Assembly (NCBI RefSeq): GCF_029784135.1
Contig: NC_073746.1
Coordinates: forward strand, 292,292,089 to 292,356,088
Reading direction: 5' to 3'
DNA: 64,000 bases
Origin: Toxorhynchites rutilus septentrionalis
Lineage: Eukaryota > Arthropoda > Insecta > Diptera > Culicidae
A program made the translations under genes and the position numbers. The notes under the pieces are model-generated. The model worked only from the letters and a program-made list of their open reading frames with translations, did not search any database and had not been told where the DNA came from. Shown here piece by piece: positions 57,340-64,000 of this stretch; the first letter of the stretch is position 1; every line of letters begins with the position of its first letter.

Positions 57340-57850
57340 ATGTAGAGCAGTAGGCAGAGTATATTTGGATTGGTAAACAAAATATGGTGTCGTTATTTGC
57401 CTTCAATATGGAATGTATATAAAAGAAACAAAACAATGTTTGAATAACTCACAATTTGCTGATGTTATGAGCCAAAATGAAATCTTGTAACTGATTGTTT
57501 TTTTTAATAGATAATAATTGTATTGTGATTTACTTCCATAATTCAAGGAGCAAAAACGCCCAGAGAACAGTCGTATTCTTAGTCCTCGGAAATAGCAGAA
57601 TTTTCAATAAAATGTTGCTTAATTGATATTTTTCGCAAATCTCATACACCGGTACTGGGAGCCTTCAAAATATATCATCGCGAAAATAACGAATTTTTTT
57701 TTGTTTCTATGAAGGTGAGAGGGTGAAAATTACACACAAAAATATGACTTACTCATCTTATCCGACATAATTTCACAAATATCCACTGCTCACTGTCACA
57801 TTATACGCATATTCTTTGGGAACTCCACGAAAAGATTTGTTTTTAATTGA
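57340..57850 (-). repeat. Dispersed repeat R1, copy b
   Basis: The reverse complement of this stretch matches 34340-34690 and 35370-35500 in order, without the 0.68 kb that separates those parts in the other copy. Confidence 0.65.
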
Positions 57851-58169
57851 TAAGAAACTTCCCAAAAAAAAAGCGTTTTCACATGGAAGGCAATTGAATA
57901 TAAACACAAATATTGACGTCACAAATAATGCATCCTAATTTTTGAACGATTCCGTAATACCTTTTGAATCACCTTATTTTCATCTCCTTCAGAGCCCAAA
58001 TGCTAATACGCATAAATGCTAACTATATTTTGCAAAATTATATTTTGTCTTCTAGACGTATTCAGATAATAAAGAAGAGCTTTTGTCGAAATAGTATGAA
58101 TAAAAATTTTGTCGAAGTATTGTCGGTACATTCCTATTTATCATTGATGTGATGTCTGCATGTTTGCTC

Positions 58170-58705
58170 AAAATCTTGTCTACAATACGATCGGGTCAAA
58201 TTGACGCATATTTGTAGAGATAGGTATACCACATAGAGAATTTTAATATTTCAACACTTTTGAAGAAAATAGACTTCAATACCTTGATCAATGGATAAAA
58301 GTCATTACAAGAGATAACATAAAAATACAAACGGTTTTTGTAATTTTTTATTTTTTTTTAATAGTGCCAAATGTCTTAAAATTGCATGAAACGTCAAGAT
58401 TTACTTTTATCTCGGAGATTATTTTTTTCAAAAATTTCACATTTTCGAGATAAAAGTAAACGACGTTTCATGCAGTTTTAAAACATTAAGCATCAAATTT
58501 TATTATGTGAATCCCAATTTCTTGTACTCTATGTGTGATTTTTTGGTTTTCAAAAAACTCAAACTATGACGTCTTGGCGAAACTAGTAAATGAAGTTCGA
58601 TTGGGCTGAATTTTTGCATAGGTCATTTTATCGTGCGAATCAACATTTTGTAGGATGTTCCGTGTGAAAAATCGAGATGACCATGTTCATTGGCACTCTG
58701 TTCTA
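58170..58705 (-). repeat. Dispersed repeat R2, copy b
   Basis: Inverse of 52272-52530, with about 250 extra bases between the shared ends (58260-58500) that include a long hairpin. Confidence 0.62.
58375..58484. repeat. Long hairpin, ~40 bp arms
   Basis: Arms 58375-58414 and 58446-58484 are near-perfect inverse copies (CTTAAAATTGCATGAAACGT... and its mirror with GACGTTTCATGCAGTTTTAA), separated by about 31 nt. AT-rich and non-coding. Confidence 0.75.
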
Positions 58706-58929
58706 TACGTTCTGCTTACTGTTCGGAGAAAACAACAAAATCCTAGAGAGTCGATTTTTGATGATTTTTTTTCGAGACAGCACTACTGTCGTTCTACGCA
58801 TAGTTGTCCCATGTTACTTTTAGTTGTCCCATATTACTTTTTAACTTTGTCCCGCCCAAAATTTGTTTTTGTTATCAATACCTTCAACATTCACGTTTTT
58901 TCACTAAGCGCAAGTTCATGACTCCAATC

Positions 58930-59330
58930 GCAGAATTGTTCATTGATTAATCTTTTAATCGACCCCGTTGAATTTACCTTTTACTAAAAAAATGCTAGTA
59001 CTTCTACCAAAACTCATCATTATTTTCAGACATAATTCTCGTTCCACTTGCAGAATTTTTCAACCGCTTGCAAATAACATGTTTCTCCGTTACATGGAAT
59101 AATCTCAATATACCTAATTTGGTTTCATTTACTGGATTAGTTCTCGAGTAATATGAACATTCGTGTTCCATTTGCATGGCAGTCCCCCCCATAAGAGAGG
59201 GGGAAGAAGTATCCGTAAAACAATTTTGTTGCACCCTAAAACCTTCAGATATCTAATTTGGTTTCAATGCCTGATTAATTCTCGAGTAATGCAGAAATTT
59301 GTGTTTCATTTGTATGGCACCTACCCGCCA
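58930..59330. repeat. Dispersed repeat fragment with short tandem copies
   Basis: CTACCAAAACTCATCATTAT near 59004 recalls ACCAAAACTTACCATTATAA near 9580. CTAATTTGGTTTCA...ATTCTCGAGTAAT...TGTTCCATTTGCATGGCA occurs twice, near 59118 and 59256. Confidence 0.45.
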
Positions 59331-59352
59331 CGGCGCCGGTACACCGGCGCCG
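59331..59352. repeat. GC-rich palindrome
   Basis: CGGCGCCGGT and ACCGGCGCCG, perfect 10-bp inverted arms around AC, in an otherwise AT-rich setting. Confidence 0.85.
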
Positions 59353-59977
59353 AGGCCCTACAGATTTCGACGAAAAGAACGCGGGCACAAGAAGCCATGC
59401 AGTAGCGAGCTAGCAGTAAGAACGTGGAATGCATCTCTACAATATCAATTTTTATTCAGGACGAGAGAATAATTGGAACCGTCGCATTCATTGTTCATAG
59501 TTTTTTGAAATTCTAAAAGACGAGAGATGAATTTCTCGGGGACTCGGAGGTTCGATCAATTACAGGCGAGATCGTCACGTACTCATTTTCCGGGAAGCTG
59601 AGTAGGTCTAGTGGCTAGCACTAGTCGCAACATGTCTATGGAACGTGCCAGAAACCGGAGCTTTTCCGAACGCGGACAAAAAATCAATACGCTTCATTGC
59701 AGTAGTGGCATGAGTCGATAGTGACCTATTTTACCTTTCTCAACTCTGCTCGGTAGATTATACCCGGTTCCAGCATGGAATGAAGAATGGAAAACACGTA
59801 AGAACGACTGCGCTGACTGTGGTGTGGTGCATCCTGCACTCGATAAGTCAAGTTGTACATTCATAGGCGAGTGAACGAACGAAAGATGTGTTTACGATGT
59901 ATGAAATTGATTGTAGTAAAATAATAATTTCGGAGAATAGAATACAGCTCTGTGCATGTGCGCGTTGCCGCCACTAC

Positions 59978-60563
59978 TAGAGATGTCGGTTAATCGTTCG
60001 ACTAATTCAAATGATCGAATATGTGCAATTATAATGGAGTGATTTTGTATCGAATAATGCAAAATCAAAATGGAATTACATCGATAACTAGAGACGATTA
60101 CTGCAATTAATAAAGCAAGAAACCATTTCTTAAGTTAAAAATTAGGCTATACATTTTTCTATCCAACAGCGACCAAACAGAAATTTTCAAACAAATCTGC
60201 TAATCCAAGAACATTTGACGCACAGGAAATTTTGAATAGAAAAAAAATCGTACGTTTTTTAAAAAGGAATGATGTGTATCATTTTCGCGATGTGCTCATT
60301 TTTCCATCGCCAGAAAAATACATGAATTGTTAAATTTTTCAACAAACTGAAATAAGAATTGATTCAAAAACTATTATTCTGCACTTCGATTTTTTAAATT
60401 ATATTTGATGTGTCTTTCAAAATTATAACATCATAACACTTTTTACTATCGATGTATGTTCAACAAATATTCGATCGATCAATCGGATTCTAAAAGACGA
60501 TTATTTTAAAATGCCCTAACGAATAATCCATAATCTATAGACCGAAAAAATTAGACATCTCTA
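59978..60563. mobile_element. hAT-type MITE with perfect target duplication
   Basis: GCCACTAC stands on both sides (59970-59977, 60564-60571). The ends TAGAGATGTCGG and, from the right, TAGAGATGTCTA match over the first ten bases, and are followed inside by GTTAATCGTTCGACTAAT and CGATCAATCGGATTC-type motifs. 586 bp, no coding capacity. Confidence 0.8.
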
Positions 60564-60571
60564 GCCACTAC

Positions 60572-62440
60572 TGCGAAGAAAACAGAATCGTTTCATTTGT
60601 TCTACATTGCTTGTCGTCTGACAAGGGATGTTTGGATATGGCAAGATACGACTGCATTGAAATGAGAAACAAATCTAATTGAGTTCACTCATTCACATTT
60701 GTTCTCTCTTGTCTTATCTTGTGGAAATCCTTTGATAGTTTAGTCTTGCTCTACAAGAGCGGATTTAAGTCCGAATAGTCTACCATAGACATTGGGATAA
60801 CCTTCTGACGTGCGTTTGTGTGTAATCACAGCACACTGATACGCGAGTTTGACTTATCGCTTAATTGGGTGGGGATTTCTATTTGTCGTGGGAATTTAGG
60901 AAGTGTGTACAGGGCCCTTCGTCGTGGCATCTTGATGTGCGAAAAATAATCAATGTTTGTGTTGTAATTAGTTTTTTAAGTTGTCGATGACTGCAATGAG
61001 TCTTATCGTTCCTCCCAATAGAAGTTTTTTCTATGTAGCACAACTCAATTACTCTACTTTGAGCAGCGGAACGATATATTTTTTGAAGAAGAAAAATCCC
61101 CCTGTTCTGCTGGGAGTTGAATGCAGACTCGGCGACTGAACTAATCTTCTAGTCTGATGAGCAACGTTATTCATCCAAGTGAAATATATATACCTACATT
61201 TAGAACTGACATCCGTCTGCACAACACATCGCACTCTGCTCTTTTGCGAAGCATGTGCGCTCAATTCCATTGGTGTGGCATTTTCTATGAATTGCAATTT
61301 GCATACAGTTATTCTGTCCCTTTGATAACGATATAGAAAATGAAATAACTTGCTGATGGTCCCGCTATCTCTCTGATGGAATCTGTATAGAACTCACATT
61401 AAATAAATCAGAATTTCACATTTGCAGTAGTTCACAAACTCAAATCAGTTAGTGTGTTTGTGGGTGGAGATTAGCTGGGTAGTGAGCATTGATTTTTCCT
61501 CCATTTACTGTGTAAAGATATGCTTATTATTACACATTATTTGAATTTTAGAGTGGTCTGCGTAGCCAACAGTTTGCATCCCCGCTTTCAAAGCGAATCG
61601 ATCTAAATCGATTCACAGCCGATGTTAGTTGACTGCAAATGCACATAGGGGAAGTAGGGGTAATACGGACAGTCCAAGAAGAACTACGATTGCACCTGTG
61701 GAAATTTATGTTTTCCAAAACTTAGAGGTGTTTTTTTTGCATTTTTATCCGAATAAATCCGTCAAATGTTTCATAAAATAGTGCTTTCCGATGTATTTCA
61801 CTGAAAAAAATCAAACCGGGAAGTGGAAGTTTATCTCTCGCGAGAGGAATAATTCCATTCATCAGGGTATGAAATCATTTCTAGTCAAATGTTCAAAATC
61901 ATTGCAATGTTGAAAAACTGAGTTAATCCACCTAGAAATGACATCGTGTATTTCTCATACTATAGAAATGAGATAAACTCATATCTCCGATCAAAAACTG
62001 TTCACTGGCAGCTGACTATTGCACACCAACTGTACAATCATTTCAGTCATTTTAATTTCGCACTCTTGAATGAATTTACCTGTTCAGTGTATGACTGGCA
62101 TCCAGCGGCTGAATAAGAAATGTGGCCTCCGTCAGCTAAAACCCATTGTGGTATTGAGACCTTAGGCCAATAACCTATTGTACCTGAAGTAACACTTTTA
62201 CAGAGACTTAAAAAAGAAGATCCCGAACTGAATGTTTGACCTTAACATGGAAAAATGGCCACGAATTTGAACCGGCTCAACTAGCTAGGGAAGTAAGCAA
62301 CTAGCTAGGGAAGCATGGCTTTTCGGGCCTAGCTGGGGCTCCTTTCCGAGGCGCGTGTCCCCCTCGCAGTGGTCAAGGCTTCTACAGAAGAAATTAATGA
62401 AGTCAGTCGCCTAAAACTCAACATCCTGGAACTGAATAGA
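60572..62440. other. Mostly unique sequence, no gene recognised
   Basis: No credible exon was seen. AATCGATCTAAATCGATT at 61600 is a short palindrome. 62277-62320 carries CAACTAGCTAGGGAAG twice in a row. Confidence 0.35.
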
Positions 62441-62450
62441 TTTTGGATTA

Positions 62451-62975
62451 GGTTTAAGTCCCGAGTAACCGCGGGTAAACGGTATTAATCTTAAGTTAGT
62501 TTTAAGTGTTTTGGGTTTTGGAAGTTTTCATAATATCTGTAAAAATTACAAAAATGAAGACAAGAAAAGACAAGATAATACAAAATGAGTGAAACGCAAT
62601 AATTATGTGAAAATGTGTAGGCGGATTGTATGAATGGAAAAATGATTGGAATTGTAAATGGAATTTGAGTGGATTAGGTTTAAGTCCGAATAACCGCGGG
62701 TAAACGGTATTAATCTAAGGTCTGTTAAAAATACAAAAATGAAGACAAGAAATGACATAACTCTGTAAAAATGAAGAAAAAAAGAAGATGTCAAAACCAA
62801 AAGAAAATGTTATAATACAAAATGCGTGAAACGCAATAATTATGTAAATATGTGTGGGTGGATTGTATGAATGGGAAAATGAGTGGAAGTGTGAATGGGA
62901 ATTTGAATGGATTAGGTTAAGTCCCGAGTAACCGCGGGTACACGGTATAAATTTTAAGTTAGTTTTAGTCAGTCA
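62451..62975 (+). repeat. Tandem repeat, ~220-245 bp period
   Basis: GGATTAGGTTTAAGTCC...AACCGCGGGTAAACGGTAT starts near 62450, 62672 and 62915. Between are AAAAATGAAGACAAGAAA, GTGAAACGCAATAATTATGT and GTGGATTGTATGAATGG blocks, also repeated. It precedes the RTE-like relic by about 0.35 kb and may be its 5' untranslated region. Confidence 0.75.
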
Positions 62976-63329
62976 AGCGCACGGAAAATGGTTGAAAATG
63001 TTGTTAAATTGTTAATGTAATAATATAAAAAAAAATATGCATTGGACACAGAAAAAAAAATACAAGACAAGTCCTGCTATAAATTGGTTTTCGAGGGGGA
63101 AACGAACCTCGGAAAGAATTGGATCCCAGCTGTATACAGTCCTTATAAGGTGGGAACCATCTCGAGATGACCCTGTGCTACGCGACTACCGATGCCTCCG
63201 AACTATTTACAGTCAGTCGAACAGCGTGGTAGAGAACATCCACTCCAACCACTCATTGAGCGTCCCACGGGACGCCATGATCTTGGAAAGGTGAGCGAAA
63301 GCGGAGAGCTGTAAAGTTTTGTGGAAAAA

Positions 63330-64000
63330 ACGACATGATGATTGGTGGATCGCTCTTTCCCCATCGACCAGTGCATAATGTCACTTGGGTTTCCGGGGAT
63401 GGCCGATCAGAAAACCAAATTAACCACATCTGCATCAACCGTAAGTGAAGGAAGAGCATTTTCGAAGTTCACAATAAGCGCAGTGCCGAGATTGCATCTG
63501 ATCGCCATAGCGTTATCGGTGAGGTACGTGAAAGATGGCTGGATGGCTGCCTGAAAGATGGCTGGATGAAAGAGCCTGGAAAAACTTCTTAGCTGAGGAA
63601 GGAGATAGAGCTGCCGCCAATAGAGATATCCGTTTGTTGTACAATTTTTCACGGCTATTTAGTAGTGACAGGACGAATGCAAGAATGTCGCTAAAAGACC
63701 GAGCAGATCAGCATTATTATATCATAAATCAATCATAAAAATATCTGGGCCGCACTTAGGCGTAGAGGGGTCCTAAAGAAGCTCGTTCATCTCATCGAAG
63801 TCCAATTCGAGACATTCTCGTGTAGAGTTCTGTACGACAATGTCTTGTTGGATCCCATACGGGTTCCTGTTGGAGTGAGAAAACGATTTATATCATCACC
63901 ATTACTCTTTCTTATCGTGATGGATGAGCTCTTAGCTGGAGTCGTTGACACCGAACCGAGGATTATCATGGAATCATTGAACCATGGATCAACTAAACGA
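63330..64000 (+). pseudogene. RTE-like non-LTR retrotransposon relic, runs off the window
   Basis: 63350-63440 reads FPHRPVHNVTWVSGDGRSEN then QINHICINRK, the C-terminal part of an apurinic-type endonuclease (T-W-x-S-x-D-G-R...Q-I-D-H). After a stop come EIASDRHSVIGEVRERW, the S-D-H block. From about 63780: LVHLIEVQFETFSCRVLYDN and VPVGVRKRFISSPLLFLIVM, the G-V-R-Q-G-C-x-L-S-P-L-L-F block of reverse transcriptase, with Q-G-C changed. Most of the sequence between is missing or scrambled. Several stops; clearly inactive. Confidence 0.78.

Overview
This is a 64 kb piece of an AT-rich, intron-containing animal genome that is dominated by transposable elements. Several families seen here point to a mosquito, most likely a culicine (Aedes-like): a DD37E mariner-type element, a tRNA-derived SINE ending in AAGAAG-type repeats, TTAA-flanked MITEs, a BEL/Pao retrotransposon and a FLYWCH-type Mutator-like transposon. 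The genus is inference.

Only two ordinary host genes are convincing. They encode paralogous arrestin-domain proteins arranged head to head around a ~0.48 kb shared upstream region (17856-18332). The minus-strand gene has exon 1 at 17708-17855 and exon 2 at 10575-11623, split by a 6.1 kb intron full of transposons. The plus-strand gene (18333-18468 + 18530-19533) has its intron at exactly the same codon and phase, but only 61 bp long. Both proteins carry a PPxY motif near the C terminus, the family's usual dock for Nedd4-type ubiquitin ligases.

Layout: 0-3 kb, TTAA MITEs and a dead reverse transcriptase; 3.06-7.05 kb, a Mutator-like (Phantom-type) transposon with ~600 bp inverted repeats and an intact-looking transposase, one inverted repeat of which is split by a 492 bp foldback palindrome; 8.7-10.2 kb, a hAT-type element holding a Harbinger-type MITE; 10.5-19.6 kb, the arrestin pair, whose long intron holds a satellite, a hAT relic, a Tc1 relic and a TTAA MITE; 20.2-27.9 kb, a BEL/Pao element (LTRs 20472-20789 and 26944-27260) sitting inside a MITE; 28-34.4 kb, a nest of hAT, TA-flanked and LTR insertions; 34-50 kb, dispersed repeats marked by a GACGTAG/CTACGTC palindrome, one with a histone-type 3' processing signal, plus a SINE and a DD37E mariner; 50-58.7 kb, mariner and piggyBac relics and a 3.26 kb hAT-type transposon with a frameshifted transposase; 59-64 kb, another hAT MITE, a tandem repeat and an RTE-like relic running off the edge.

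No tRNA, rRNA, CRISPR or prokaryote-like operon was seen. The most interesting material is the order of nested insertions, the conserved-position but size-divergent introns of the arrestin pair, the histone-like 3' end inside a repeat, and the reverse-oriented satellite inside a hAT element. I found nothing that I can defend as a wholly new biological system.
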